From Micropterix aruncella (Eukaryota; Arthropoda; Insecta; Lepidoptera; Micropterigidae): a DNA stretch of 64,000 nt. The stretch spans positions 17,360,718 to 17,424,717 of the forward strand of contig OX155951.1 of the NCBI GenBank assembly GCA_944548615.1, read 5' to 3'. The notes beneath the pieces were generated by a model. The model worked only from the letters and a program-made list of their open reading frames with translations, was not told the DNA's origin and did not search any database. Positions 1 through 9,807 of the stretch are shown piece by piece. Position 1 is the stretch's first letter, and every line of letters begins with the position of its first letter. Position numbers and translations under genes: made by a program.

Positions 1-225
1 ATGTATCAGTCGCGGTTTTACCATTTTAAAACCAAAGTTAATTGCAACACTGCTGTAAATGATGATACCTCAGTGCTAACAACCGCTACAAAACAAGTAC
101 GTGAAGTAGAGGAATCTTTACTTTACATAGCTCCAAATTTGTCCATGGTCCGGCGCCACTTTTTTCTCCGACAAATATTAAACCCCAGAACAATTGAACC
201 GCCTTTTTGCTGGAAATGTATTTAG
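1..225 (+). other. 74-codon open frame, unrecognised
   Basis: An open frame begins at the first base of the window and stops just inside the target duplication of the retroposon at 230. It may be cut by the window edge. No domain, signal peptide or membrane segment is recognised. The tail contains a C-x2-C pair (PFCWKC). It could be a decayed transposase piece, an exon end or chance. Confidence 0.15.
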
Positions 226-229
226 ACAG

Positions 230-952
230 TAGGGCGGTGTCGACTGCAATGGGAAAACCCGTCACCCAAGGCTGGTATAACGATATGTGATCGATCTTTC
301 AGCCGTGGGCTGAGCGTGGAAGACTTAAGACAATCTTCTACTGTCTAGCTCGCCAACAACCCGTAAGAGACCAAAGCCTTACAGCGAGGCACCGGGAAAG
401 GTATTCAGTGAGTAGCTTCGCTCCCTAACTACCTGTTTTGGTAAGATATCTCCGCCTGGAGTTAGCCTTCAGGATACCTACATCCTCCCGATGGGTTACG
501 GGTCCGAAGTCGCTTACGCGGCCTTTACCTATTGTATTACAGCGGTAATTCAATTTGAATTTATTGCGGACCTGGGCGTTCTTTGCCCGTAGTGCCACAC
601 GAGATCGAGTAGCCTAAGGTCATTTCAACAGTGGCATGACAACAGGTCAACATCCACCCCCGCTGCTTAGGAGACAGTATATTACCATAGTCTCCAGACT
701 CCTTCAGCAATTAGTCAGAGTGCACAACCGATTGGCGTCGCCGAACGGTGCGCAAACCGTCCAGTGGTGCCGGGATGCAATCCAGCTAGGAGAAAACAGT
801 CCACCAGAGTTGAGGCCTGAGACGCGAGAGTCTTACACGGTGTAGCCTTCCGCACGAGGAGGCTTCTGAATAGAAGCTGAATCGTGAGTTGAACCGATCC
901 GAGAACAAAATGGATCTTATGGCCCAAGCTGCACGAAACCATTGGCTACGTT
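230..952 (+). mobile_element. Dispersed retroposon family, copy 1 (subtype A, full length)
   Basis: This is a 723-bp member of the repeat family that recurs ten more times here. It opens with TAGGGCGGTGTCGACTGC and closes near GGCCCAAGCTGC...TTGGCTACG. It is bracketed by the direct repeat TTTAGACAG (221-229 and 953-961), a target-site duplication. There is no terminal inverted repeat, LTR, poly(A) tail or long ORF. Subtype A (also 19887 and 43489) shares the internal string GCTGGTATAACGATATGT. The duplication points to target-primed insertion. The family name is unknown to me. Confidence 0.8.
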
Positions 953-1086
953 TTTAGACAGATCAACTGATATTAACTTAATAATATAACGTTGTCGCGG
1001 AGCAACAATACACACAGAACCCTCCTACTCAAAATGTTATAACAGGAAAGGACCGGAAGAACACTCCACCCGAAAGCGGCAGGAAG

Positions 1087-1545
1087 GTGGCGTCACCGAG
1101 GTGCAATGGCGACACCGGAATTAAGGAGATGGCGATGTGCAATGCCATCACTAGGATTATCTACCCCGAACGCCCAATAATCAACACACGTCTTAAGTGC
1201 CTCCAACGAGGCGTTTATTTTAATCATCACAATCAAGCCGTCAACGAGAAGCTAAAGGCAAACATCGAGATAAATGAGAGAGAAAGTACAAACCGTCGCG
1301 AATCTAACCGCCGTGTTTCGCACGCAAAACGTCACCACAAACAACTAAAACCACATCGCAGCGACTTCTCAGCAGAGAGCTTTTCATCTTGTGCCACGGC
1401 AGTCCGGAGACTGGTGGTGAAGGGGAAGGTTTCAACTGAGGGCGCCGCGACGCAGTACGAACTCAAAACACGAAAAACTAGCGCGCTCACACGACCGCTT
1501 CCAGCGACTTTCCGGACGGGAGCCTTACTTCCGGTGGCTACTTAA
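1087..1545 (+). CDS. Hypothetical ORF, 152 codons, no recognised domain
   Basis: An ATG-to-stop frame lies in a locally GC-richer stretch between a retroposon and the 3' side of a minus-strand LINE. The product would be very basic, rich in Arg, Lys, Ser and Thr, with no visible motif or membrane segment. No splice architecture or upstream promoter is convincing. It could be a host exon, part of an unrecognised element or a chance frame. I do not assign a function. Confidence 0.15.
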   Translation: MASPRCNGDTGIKEMAMCNAITRIIYPERPIINTRLKCLQRGVYFNHHNQAVNEKLKANIEINERESTNRRESNRRVSHAKRHHKQLKPHRSDFSAESFSSCATAVRRLVVKGKVSTEGAATQYELKTRKTSALTRPLPATFRTGALLPVAT

Positions 1546-1839
1546 TGCAAAGTAGGTCGGGGGAGGGATCGCCGGTGGCGTCCAAAAGCGGTAAACGTGC
1601 AAAAATCTAATGTGCGAAACACGACACAATTGCAGCTCAAGCGCCGCCCGCGGACGTCAGCTCGCGGAGGCCAACGCCGGGCGACTGGAGACTCTGCGTG
1701 ATTCGTCCTCGAGTGGAGCGCTCTTGCGTCCACAAGGGATTTGACCCAACCCGCATTTTGCGGTCATTTGGGGCTTCTGATGTGTCCAGCCCACAGACTG
1801 GACATGCTTTTAATTTTTTGACTACCATTGTAGTCGGAT
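1546..1839. other. GC-rich stretch of unknown nature
   Basis: The sequence is CpG-rich compared with the AT-rich surroundings. On the minus strand a 68-codon frame (1637-1843) contains C-x2-C (ACPVCG) but nothing recognisable follows. It could be the start of another element lying downstream of the LINE 3' end, or flanking host DNA. Confidence 0.25.
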
Positions 1840-2392
1840 TCATTTTTTATTTATATATTTATTTTTTGTCGCTTGTCTTCTTCATTTTGTCTTCTTATGC
1901 CCAGGTACATCCAGCTCAAGTACATCCAGCCCGCCCGCCGCACACGAGACGAGCGCCCCCAGCCTTCCCGGCCTCCTCGACGTCGGCCGACCGCCCGCCG
2001 GCGCAGCATCTAAAAGGCCCCTTCGGGGCACACAAATTTCTATGACTGCTTCTACATTTACATTTAGTACATTTTGATTTACGATGCGAAGTAATGGTTT
2101 GATTCTACATTTACATTTATACAGGTATTTGCAAGACTATCTAAGGGAACGGAAGAAGTCCGATTTTGGTAAAGAGTGGGGTTCAATGCTACGTTTACAT
2201 TTAAGTGGTGTCTCAAAGCAATGCAATGGTACGGATGAAGTCCGTGTCCGGATTCCATTGTCCTGGGCAGCTCCTGGAACATACAAATGGGGTTACGGGA
2301 TGCTGCTTGGCTGCTGGCGTGTTTCTCTTCCTCCCGTTGGCTGGTTGACCTGAAAGCCTCATGTGGCGAAGAGGGTTACTGTTTGTGCTTTG
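1840..2392 (-). other. 3' UTR of the Jockey-clade LINE
   Basis: This non-coding part follows the ORF2 stop. The word ACATTTACATTTA and close variants recur several times between 2050 and 2205 (TAAATGTAAATGT on the element strand). A GC-rich block at 1920-2030 precedes the terminal A-rich run. The position of the true 3' end is inferred from that run. Confidence 0.5.
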
Positions 2393-5308
2393 TCATTGTT
2401 CGGGGTTTTCTATTATATTTCGCGGGTACGGTTTCTCGGGGGGTCTCGAATGATGGGGGGCGATTCCTCGGATGTGGGGGTGGGGGGAGGAATCGGCCCG
2501 CTCAAACATATTTTTAGACAGTCGTCTGATGAAGGTCTCAATGGTCTCGTCATTAGCTAGGTCCTTACGTAGCGTATCGTTGCTGACGCACCATGGAGCG
2601 GCCACTATGGTTCGCAGCCCGCTGTCCATGATGCGCTGCATGGCGTCCCTGTGTGTCTTGCTTAAGGCCTGGTACCACGCGGGCGCTGCATACGTCAGTC
2701 GCGCCCTCAGGTACGTCTTAAGGAAGGTCAGTCGCGTCTTTAACGGGATTTGTTTTGCCCTTAGGACGGGTTGGAGGGCCGCTTTGGCCGACCTCGTCGC
2801 CGCAAGGGTCTTAGTGGCGTGGATGTGGAAACTAAGTTGTCGGTCAATGTGCACCCCCAGGTATTTGACCGACTTTTTCCACGGGATCGGTTCTCCTCCC
2901 AGCGTTAAGTTGGTGCTCTTGGGGTAGGGCCGACGGGATCCGGTAATAATGGCTTCGGATTTCCCCGCGTTTACGGCTATCCTCCATTTGTTAAGCCACT
3001 CGGGCAGGAGGGCCAGCGTCTTCTGGAGCTTAGCTATCGAGTGGCGGAGGTTCATGGAGGAGGCCATATACATCGCGTCGTCGGCGAAGAGGGCCAGCTC
3101 AGCTTCGGGGCCTACGGGGATGTCGTTAGTGTAGACAGCGTACAGCGATGGGGACAGGCAGCTCCCTTGGGGAACTCCCGCCGCGATGGGTCGCGCAGTG
3201 GAACGCGCGTTCTCCACCGAGACGAAGAATCCCCTTCCTGAGAGGAAGGAGGCTACCAGTGCGGTAAGCATTCGCGGTACGCTGGTCTGGGTGGCTATTT
3301 TGTAATTAAGGCCTTCGTGCCACACCTTGTCAAAGGCTTTCTCGACGTCGAGGAAAACGGCCGCGGTGTGGAGTTTTTTGTTTTGCGCGAGCGTTAAGTG
3401 ATGGACCACTCTTACTAATTGGAGTGTGGTGGAGTGGCCCTGTCGGAATCCAAACTGTTCTGGGCGTATCGGAAGATGGGGTTTGATACGCTCCAGTGTG
3501 CATCGCTCGAACAGCTTGCCGAGGAGGGGGAGGAGGGAGATTGGGCGGTAACTGCCCGGCTGCCTAAGGTCTTTCTTAGGTTTGGGAATCATGATGACTC
3601 GGGCCGTTTTCCACGCCGTCGGAAAGTGACCGAGTCTAATGCACCCGTTAAGCAGGCTGGCCATTGCCGGTAGCAGAGTGTTTGGTAAGTGTCGGAGCGC
3701 CGATCCCGGGATGTCGTCGGGGCCTGGGGCCTTCTTTACTTTTACTTTGTTGAGGTGTCGTCGTAGTTCCGACGGAGTTATTGGAGTGACCATCTGGCTC
3801 GGCGGTTCGGTGGTATTTATATTTAGTTTCTCGGCCCCCATGACTCCGTCCGCCTCGGCGGGTCGTTGTACAGGCATCGGCCGGGGGTTCTCGAGGAACT
3901 CGCGCACCAGCCTAGAGTGGTCAGAGTCCTCGTGACTGTTTGGTTTAAAAGTCCGCTCTAGGTGGTCCGCGAGCAATTCAGCCCTGTCCTCTGCCATGTA
4001 CCGCAACTCGCCGTTCCCGTTGAATAGCGGGCGGACGGGCTCCGGTGTACCGAGTAGCCCTTTGTTTAGCCTGTAAACCGAGGGCATATCTTCCGCTATC
4101 GAGTCCAGAAAGGCATCCCAATCCTCCGTCCGATGAGTCTGGAGTGCCTCTTGTAATTCTGCGGTCGCTTTATTTAGTTCTCGTTTGACCGTCGGGCATC
4201 TTGTCTCTGTCCAGCGTTTCTTCAACCTTCTCGTCTCCCTAAGTTTCTGTCTGAGCGGGGCCGAGACTTTAGGGCGTATGGATGGAGCTGGGGTGACTTT
4301 TGTGCAGATAGCTAGGGACTGTTTTATGGCAGTTTGGAGTGTATCTACTTTGGAATCGGCTTCTGCTGGGGTTGCGGGGGAGTTATTTGGGATGGGAGAC
4401 TTGGAGAGTAGCTTCTCGAATTTTTCCCAGTCCACTTTCCGCCTTACTTTTTGTGGCAGAATTTGGTGGGTGGTGTCTGTGTCCAACTCGAGAAGTACTG
4501 GGAGATGATCTGAGGACATGTCGTACAGGACTTCCTGGTTGTAAGGGAAGTCGGTCGCTGCTAGGATACTGACGTCCAGGACGTCAGAGCTGTTGTGTCC
4601 ATGTCTCGTATGTTGCAGTGGCCCGGCGACCGTATAACCCTTCGCTTCTGCATGTTTCTGGAGTCTCCTCCCTTCTGTATTAATGCAGGTCGAGTTCCAC
4701 GAAGGGTGTTTACAGTTCAGGTCGCCGGCCACTATGGTCGGAGTCGTGTGGTCAATTAGCTTATCTATGTCCGTCGTGTCTAGTATGAACCTTGGCGGTT
4801 TATAGGCCGAAATTAATCTTAGGTCTCGCGATCCGGATCTGACTTGAATTCCGGATACGCTGAGACTGTTTGTCTTAGGCAGGTCCAGCCTCTGATGGAG
4901 GATTCGTCGACGCACCACTACTGCCGTTCCCCTTATTGCCAACCCTGAGGTCTCCGAGACTTCATCGTCTCGGTATACCAGGTAATTGGTGATTTTCACC
5001 TTGTTTGCGGGTTTCAGTCTGGTTTCCGACAGCAGGAGTACATCGACCTCCTCCTCTCTCAGGAATATGCGGAGAGCAGGCAGTTTGTTAGTCAGTCCGT
5101 TCGCATTCCAGTGGACTACTCTCAGTCGCGTTGAGCGTTTGTCGGTGACGCTTGCTGGAAGAGCTGCGTCACTTGCGTCCGTACTATCGTGTCTAGACAC
5201 TCCGGATTCTGGAGTGTCTGTCTTATCGCTGTCGTCAGTATTTCTATTAGCCGACTGATGGTCAGCGTTATCAAGCCTACGTCTGTCTGCGTCGGTTCTG
5301 TCGGGCAT
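2393..5308 (-). CDS. LINE ORF2: endonuclease-reverse transcriptase
   Basis: This frame encodes the enzyme that nicks chromosomal DNA and copies element RNA at the nick. The frame is open from 6079 (1228 codons). I chose the Met at 5306-5308 (residue 258) because everything before it is out-of-frame reading of the gag linker. Numbered from 6079, the endonuclease spans about 317-535, with HWNANG at 322-327, SETR and a terminal SDH at 523-525. The reverse transcriptase spans about 770-1030, with FLDVEKAFDKVWH (motif A), GVPQGSCLSPSL (motif B) and FADD at 998-1001. A C-terminal region of about 200 residues follows. No internal stop or frameshift is seen, so this is one of the younger elements here. 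The frame overlaps the gag end by 187 nt, a usual Jockey arrangement. Confidence 0.88.
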   Translation of the reverse strand: MPDRTDADRRRLDNADHQSANRNTDDSDKTDTPESGVSRHDSTDASDAALPASVTDKRSTRLRVVHWNANGLTNKLPALRIFLREEEVDVLLLSETRLKPANKVKITNYLVYRDDEVSETSGLAIRGTAVVVRRRILHQRLDLPKTNSLSVSGIQVRSGSRDLRLISAYKPPRFILDTTDIDKLIDHTTPTIVAGDLNCKHPSWNSTCINTEGRRLQKHAEAKGYTVAGPLQHTRHGHNSSDVLDVSILAATDFPYNQEVLYDMSSDHLPVLLELDTDTTHQILPQKVRRKVDWEKFEKLLSKSPIPNNSPATPAEADSKVDTLQTAIKQSLAICTKVTPAPSIRPKVSAPLRQKLRETRRLKKRWTETRCPTVKRELNKATAELQEALQTHRTEDWDAFLDSIAEDMPSVYRLNKGLLGTPEPVRPLFNGNGELRYMAEDRAELLADHLERTFKPNSHEDSDHSRLVREFLENPRPMPVQRPAEADGVMGAEKLNINTTEPPSQMVTPITPSELRRHLNKVKVKKAPGPDDIPGSALRHLPNTLLPAMASLLNGCIRLGHFPTAWKTARVIMIPKPKKDLRQPGSYRPISLLPLLGKLFERCTLERIKPHLPIRPEQFGFRQGHSTTLQLVRVVHHLTLAQNKKLHTAAVFLDVEKAFDKVWHEGLNYKIATQTSVPRMLTALVASFLSGRGFFVSVENARSTARPIAAGVPQGSCLSPSLYAVYTNDIPVGPEAELALFADDAMYMASSMNLRHSIAKLQKTLALLPEWLNKWRIAVNAGKSEAIITGSRRPYPKSTNLTLGGEPIPWKKSVKYLGVHIDRQLSFHIHATKTLAATRSAKAALQPVLRAKQIPLKTRLTFLKTYLRARLTYAAPAWYQALSKTHRDAMQRIMDSGLRTIVAAPWCVSNDTLRKDLANDETIETFIRRLSKNMFERADSSPHPHIRGIAPHHSRPPEKPYPRNIIENPEQ

Positions 5309-6255
5309 CTGACGTCCTGTGGCTTCGTTGGTGATCTGGGCGCTGGTGTGGGGGCTTTGGGGGGGAAGGGGGGTCTTTGGACCTGTGGAGGGGAGGGGGG
5401 TCGTTGAGTATTGGGGGGGGAGGTTCTTTGGGATTGTGGGCGGAAGGGGGGTCGTTGGGCTTTTGGGGGGAAGGGGGGTCTTTGTTCCTGCGGGGGGGTG
5501 TCCATGGTTGCCGCGGGGGGGTGGGCTGGTTTTCTCCAGTTCCGCGGATCTCTTGCGTGTGGGGCTTGGTGGGGGTGCCGGGCTGGCTCTGGGTGCCGGT
5601 CTTCTCGGGGGGCTCGGGGGGGTTTGGGGGTTTGGGGGGGTTGGGAGGCACGGGGGGTTTGGGGTCTGTTGGGGGTTTTGAGGGGGGGGTAGTTTATGGG
5701 TGTCATAAGAGGGGGGATTGATGAGGGTTGGGTGGTGGGGCGGGGGAATGGTCGTGGTTGGCCTGGCCTTGCCTGCCTTTTGGCCTCTGCGAGGAACGCC
5801 TCGCATTTTCGGCTGCTGGCAGGGTGATCGCCACCGCAGTTTGCGCACGTGGCGCTTTCGCTTTTGGGCCGCTTGCAGTCTTTCGCTGCGTGTCCTTGAC
5901 CGCAGCACACGCATTTTTGGGGCCGGAAGCAATTGTGCGAGGCGTGCCTGAACGCCTGGCATCTGTGGCATTGAGCAGGTCCTTTTCTCCCTTTCCAGGT
6001 CTCGATCGAGATTCCTGCTAGGCCATGGAGAGTGTCCACCCCGTAGACATTCCTCCATTTCTCCCCTTTTTTTACGCATGCGTAAAAAAGGGGGCGTCTT
6101 CCTGCGTTAATTTTGCGACTGGAGAGCGATGCCCCCCGCCGGTGTGTATATCGGGCCGTCGGCCCGAATGAAGGAGACAGCGGAGACAAGAGGGAGAGGG
6201 GCGATCGCCGCCCGGCGACTAGTATATATAGGCGATAGGATTTAAGCGTAACCAA
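5122..6255 (-). CDS. LINE ORF1 (gag), N-terminally truncated, three zinc knuckles
   Basis: This is the nucleic-acid-binding protein of the same LINE. It has three CCHC-type knuckles in order: C96-C99-H104-C109, C115-C118-H122-C127 and C137-C140-H144-C151. A long Pro-rich, low-complexity tail (about 160-330) follows. Recognisable gag similarity starts near residue 48 (KINAGRRPLFYAC). The first 47 residues look like flanking DNA read through, so the native N-terminus is missing. The frame overlaps ORF2. Loss of the N-terminal half suggests this copy cannot move by itself. Confidence 0.75.
   Translation of the reverse strand: MVTLKSYRLYILVAGRRSPLSLLSPLSPSFGPTARYTHRRGASLSSRKINAGRRPLFYACVKKGEKWRNVYGVDTLHGLAGISIETWKGRKGPAQCHRCQAFRHASHNCFRPQKCVCCGQGHAAKDCKRPKSESATCANCGGDHPASSRKCEAFLAEAKRQARPGQPRPFPRPTTQPSSIPPLMTPINYPPLKTPNRPQTPRASQPPQTPKPPRAPREDRHPEPARHPHQAPHARDPRNWRKPAHPPAATMDTPPQEQRPPFPPKAQRPPFRPQSQRTSPPNTQRPPSPPQVQRPPFPPKAPTPAPRSPTKPQDVRCPTEPTQTDVGLITLTISRLIEILTTAIRQTLQNPECLDTIVRTQVTQLFQQASPTNAQRD
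5330..5700 (-). repeat. C-rich low-complexity linker, two frames open
   Basis: The minus strand is a run of short C-rich blocks (G-rich on plus) encoding the gag Pro-rich tail. The ORF2 frame also stays open across it, as do several plus-strand frames, because stops are rare in such sequence. The G-runs of six to nine on the plus strand could form quadruplexes. Confidence 0.6.
6063..6094. repeat. Near-perfect palindrome inside gag
   Basis: A central ACGCATGCGT extends into T-runs and A-runs and then C and G runs, symmetric except for one extra T and one extra G. It encodes the PLFYACVKKG segment of gag. It lies at or close to the 5' truncation point of the LINE. Confidence 0.6.
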
Positions 6256-6499
6256 TTCACTTTGTACACGACTTTGGAATTAAACAACATACTGCAATTT
6301 GAATATCGATCGCGAGTTTCATTCTACGGCAGAAACCCTCGCGACAACGTATTTAGACGTAAATGTTACCACTTTAAATTGTCATTTGAATTACTTTCCC
6401 GGCCAACCAACGGTTATGGAAAGTATTGTGAACGGCAATTTTCTTTTTGAGATTAAGGCGGAAATATTTATCTTGTTTCCCACCCCTTCTCGAGACGAT
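6256..6499. other. Spacer between LINE and next repeat
   Basis: Only short frames are present and no motif was recognised. Confidence 0.3.
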
Positions 6500-6745
6500 T
6501 AGGACCATTCCAAATTGAAATCTGTCTGTGGGTCTGTGTGTCTGTGTGTTTGTGTGTCTGTGTGTCCATCTCTGTGTGTGTATTACTCCACGATAACGCC
6601 CAAACGCTTCAACCGATTGAGATGAAATTTGGCATGCAGACATCATTGGATAATGGCAAGAGTTGAAACGTGGTTGAAATTGGTCCAGCGTGGTTGAAAT
6701 TAAAAGCGCGCCCCCTGCGCGCTAGTCACTTCAATTTCGAAATAT
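6500..6745 (+). repeat. Dispersed repeat with GTCTGTGT microsatellite, copy 1
   Basis: A (TGTGTCTG)n run is followed by a conserved block (CCGATTGAGATGAAATTTGG) and a GCGCGCCCCCTG box. The same arrangement recurs inverted at 24780-24985 and, without the GCGCGC box, at 27975-28130. It is a common insect repeat layout, possibly the edge of a Helitron or another non-autonomous element. The class is not settled. Confidence 0.6.
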
Positions 6746-7073
6746 TGGACTTCGAAATTTTGGTTGGAGTATCCTCCGTATTTATTAAAATACTATCTTC
6801 GTATATATAAAAATGAATCGCCGTGCGTTAGTCTCGCAGGATCTCGGAAATGACTGGACCGATTTGAATTATTTTCTTTTATTTTGTTGGTTTGATTCAG
6901 GGGTGGTTTACAAAAAAAATATTTAGGAAAAACTCAAGGAAACAACTGAAAATCGAAAAAATCGAAATTGGTCATTTTAGGGCCATTGGCCACTTTCTAG
7001 ATGGCTATCGCGGCGATCGTATTGTTTGACAACTGCGCTATCCATAACTGTTATTCATTCCGTACAATGTGTA

Positions 7074-7375
7074 AAATTTCAAAAAGTCGAAAAGTCAAAA
7101 AATGCGAAAGTCAAAAAAGTCGAAAAAGTCAAAAAAGTCGGAAAAGTCGCAAAAGAAAAAAAGTCGATAAAGTCGAAAAAGTCGAAAAAGTTCAAAAAGT
7201 AAAAAAATCCGAAAAAGTAAAAAAGTCGAAAAGTCGATAAAGTCGAAAAAGCCGAAAAAGCCGAAATAGTCGTAAAGGGCAAAAAGTCGAAAAAGTCAAA
7301 AAAATCGAAAAATTAAAAAAGTCGAAAAAGTAGAAAAAGTCGGAAAAGTCGAAAAGTCGAAGTCGAAGTCAAAGT
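7074..7375 (+). repeat. AAAAAGTCG-type minisatellite within Helitron
   Basis: About thirty imperfect units of eight to ten bases (GTC-GAAAAA theme) run head to tail. They create spurious Lys/Ser-rich and Phe/Ser-rich frames on the two strands. Confidence 0.85.
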
Positions 7376-7655
7376 CGATTTCGATTTCGATTTTCGAGTT
7401 TTAAAGGGTGTCGCTAGGTTGGGGGTTGGGGGGGGGGTTGTTGTTGTAGGATTAATGATATTAACATTCAGATGAATTACGTTCCTGCCTACTTGACAGG
7501 AAAGTTTTGGAGTGACACAACCGTTTCTTTTAATGACATAGCCACGAACTTGGACTTAGTTTGGGGATTTCAATACTGTAAAGACCTCTTGGAAATTTTA
7601 ATCGATTTGAGTGAGCGTGAAAACAATGCCGTGTCGTTTTACAGTGTCCATCACA

Positions 7656-8476
7656 ATGTCGAGAAGAAGAGATAACATAGGTCGACGAAGTCAGTCAAAT
7701 GTGCGGCAAGCTACTTATAGTGTAAACCGCACTGATGTGAGATGATTCCATCATCTCGGCCGAAATACAAGATAAAGCTGTTAATCCGAAATTGCTTGCA
7801 GTGGTGCCTAAGAATATGATCTATGGACTTCGCGAAGTTTATAACAACATCTCGCCCTGTATGTTCGATAGTAACTGTTCCAGGCGTTACCCGAGAGACC
7901 TGATTGCTAACACCATCACAGGCAATGATGGATACCCATTGTATCGTCGCCGATCAGTTGCGGACAATGGGCGTCCCGCAGTTATGAAGGTCAAAGGGCA
8001 ATATGTAAATGTGGTCAATCGTTAGATTGTGCCTTATTGTCCAAGGCTTTTAAAACGCAATTCAATGTGGAATACTGCAACTTCATCAACTCGATAAATT
8101 ACATTTGCAAAAACGTAAAATAAAGCAATATGGCTGTTTTCGCTGTATGGAATTCAAATGAGGTGTATCTCAGCATCAGAAGTATCGCTATGTCATCAGC
8201 AACGAGGCGATTTGGCGCATCTTTTCCTTTGCGACATACAAAAGACAATCTACAGTTATACAATTGGTAATTCTGGAAAGCGGAATTTAGATTCCCCGTG
8301 CATCTAGCCTTCATGATGACAAATGACGCGTGTTGGAAGTTTGCGGAATTAACTTGGAATTTCCGTATTTCGCGCATGGACAACTGTATGTCCCTGAAAG
8401 CCATCATTTTTGGTTATTTACGTGCCGGAAAACAAAACGAAAAACATATTTTACCAGAATGTTTTGTGTTGAATGT
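7656..8476 (+). pseudogene. Helitron Rep/helicase remains
   Basis: Three pieces of the rolling-circle Rep/PIF1-helicase protein are visible. 7656-7736 is the basic N-terminus (MSRRRDNIGRRSQSNVRQ). 7790-8120 is the Rep-side segment, with SRRYPRDLIANTITGNDGYP then a stop (8023-8025), a frame change, and FNVEYCNFINSINYICKN. 8290-8476 is the helicase end, with MTNDACWK where the family has a Thr-x-Asn-Lys motif, then FAHGQLYV and YVPENKTKNIFYQNVLC in shifted frames. The central helicase with its Walker motifs is absent. Identification rests on family knowledge of Helitron proteins. The gene is non-functional. Confidence 0.75.
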
Positions 8477-8787
8477 GAACTACATTTATATGTTATCATG
8501 TAAATTAAATACATTTAATTTATTTCAATCACAAACGACTTTCATTTAATCACCAAACGAAACTCAACCCGTACATGATTCGGCCATATTATAGATTTCA
8601 ATGAATTAGATTTGGAAGGTTCATTAGGATTAATAAACGCTTATGAAGAGTTACAATCTAATAAATTTTAGGTGGTACGAAGTTCACCGGGTCTTCTAGT
8701 AGGTATCATATAAAAAGCCATTTTGATACCACGGAAATAGTAAAAATACTGCAAATATATTATTACTTGATCACTTGACACAATGAC

Positions 8788-8890
8788 TATTGAATGGAGG
8801 GGTTGGGGATTTGAGAGTTATGTTGGGAGAGTAGGGGGGTTGGCTTAGGGGGAGGAGAGTTGTCTGCTTGCCGGGTATTTTTTCTGTATG
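8788..8890 (+). mobile_element. Helitron-like fragment
   Basis: A G-rich stretch ends in GTTGTCTGCTTGCCGGG, close to the internal Helitron string at about 7438-7510 and to the fragments at 28865 and 33895. No ends are preserved. The link to Helitrons rests on that shared string. Confidence 0.45.
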
Positions 8891-8899
8891 TAGCTGAAA

Positions 8900-9399
8900 T
8901 TAACCGAGCATAGTAATTGAGTATGAAGCTCTCACCGATAATTCTCTGAAAAACAATATAAGGCCGCTCTTGCTCGTTATATTGTAACTGTGTATAGATA
9001 TAAAAAAAAGGTTTTTATACGCTAAAGCAAGCTCAAAGTCCGCCTTAATCGTGGACAATCCGCGCTTTCAAATTGGATACGGTGCAATGTAAAGTTTTAG
9101 CGGTTATAAAAACTCCGAGGCGGGAAATTCCCCGAGTCGAGGGCAACTTTACTGCCGGCAATTTCAGCGAGGAAGCTTTCACACGTTCGAGGTAAGGAGC
9201 TCTGCATTTCCGTCCGCTCGCCCCTGAGCGAAAATATCTCCCCATTTCTTACGGCGCGTCTACCCGACGACTTCAGAGGCAGCGCACTACGGCACTACAC
9301 CCATCCGTCCATTTCGCTACACGATCTCGAGGCAACGTTTGTACAGCGGTTCGTCTAGTCTACGCAGCTGTGGCCGAGCCGTCGGCCGCGAGGCGCTTG
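8900..9399. other. Moderately GC-rich unique sequence
   Basis: From about 9030 the DNA is richer in GC and CpG than its surroundings and shows no repeat partner here and no convincing ORF. It could be host non-coding DNA, possibly regulatory. Confidence 0.25.
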
Positions 9400-9644
9400 A
9401 AGGGGCAAACATATTATCGGACGCGTCCGTAAGCCGTGGCTGATGGACGTGACTAAAAGGTTATCTGTGTAAAGAATTTCTATTGAGCCGTGCACATTAT
9501 CGGACGTCAGTCGCGGACGTGACCTTGAAGCTTCGGACGTCCGATAGAGATCTGGCAAGCCGCGTTCCAAACGACTGTGCATACTGTTCAGTCGCGTTCG
9601 TAAGCCGCGGCTTACGGACGCGTCCGATAATGTGATTGCCCCTT
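9400..9644. mobile_element. MITE with about 45-bp inverted ends
   Basis: The left end AAGGGGCAAACATATTATCGG and the reverse complement of the right end AAGGGGCAATCACATTATCGG match and continue through GACGCGTCCGTAAGCCG. The element is about 245 bp with no ORF. The motif CGGACG recurs inside. No clear target duplication was found; flanking TGA and TTA might be a decayed 3-bp one. Confidence 0.7.
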
Positions 9645-9807
9645 TAGTCGTATCCGTCTCGAAGACCATCACTCGTAGGGGTAATTTGCGCCTGAGATCT
9701 TCTTTACCAATTGAATACAATATACTATAATTACCGTGAAGCTCTTATTTCACTGTTTGTTGTCCTTTTTACAAGCTTTTATTTACCTTGCAATGTATGT
9801 ATGTTAT

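Larger units (their letters stand above)
1840..6255 (-). mobile_element. Jockey-clade LINE, 5'-truncated, near-intact ORF2
   Basis: This non-LTR retrotransposon reads right to left. It has a gag with zinc knuckles, an overlapping ORF2 with apurinic-type endonuclease and reverse transcriptase, then about 550 bp of 3' UTR ending in an A-rich tail (minus strand, about 1842-1872). The zinc-knuckle gag and FADD-type RT place it in the Jockey superfamily. The gag lacks the usual long N-terminal part, so the 5' end is truncated or recombined somewhere between 6100 and 6255. No target-site duplication was found. The exact ends are uncertain. Confidence 0.8.
6796..8699 (+). mobile_element. Helitron, internally deleted
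   Basis: The 1.9-kb element starts TCTTCGTATATATAAAA after an A and ends GAAGTTCACCGGGTCTTCTAG before a T. This fits Helitron ends (5' TC, 3' CTRR, insertion between A and T). Inside are the start of the Rep/helicase frame, a Rep-domain piece and the helicase C-terminus, with most of the coding region deleted. A 300-bp AAAAAGTCG expansion lies near the 5' end. The enzyme remains are broken, so it would need a partner Helitron to move. Confidence 0.8.

Noticed and set aside
5319..5721. Gly-rich plus-strand frames
   Set aside because: They are the complement of the Pro-rich gag linker of the minus-strand LINE.
7001..7282. Lys/Ser-rich and Phe-rich frames
   Set aside because: Products of the AAAAAGTCG minisatellite on the two strands.
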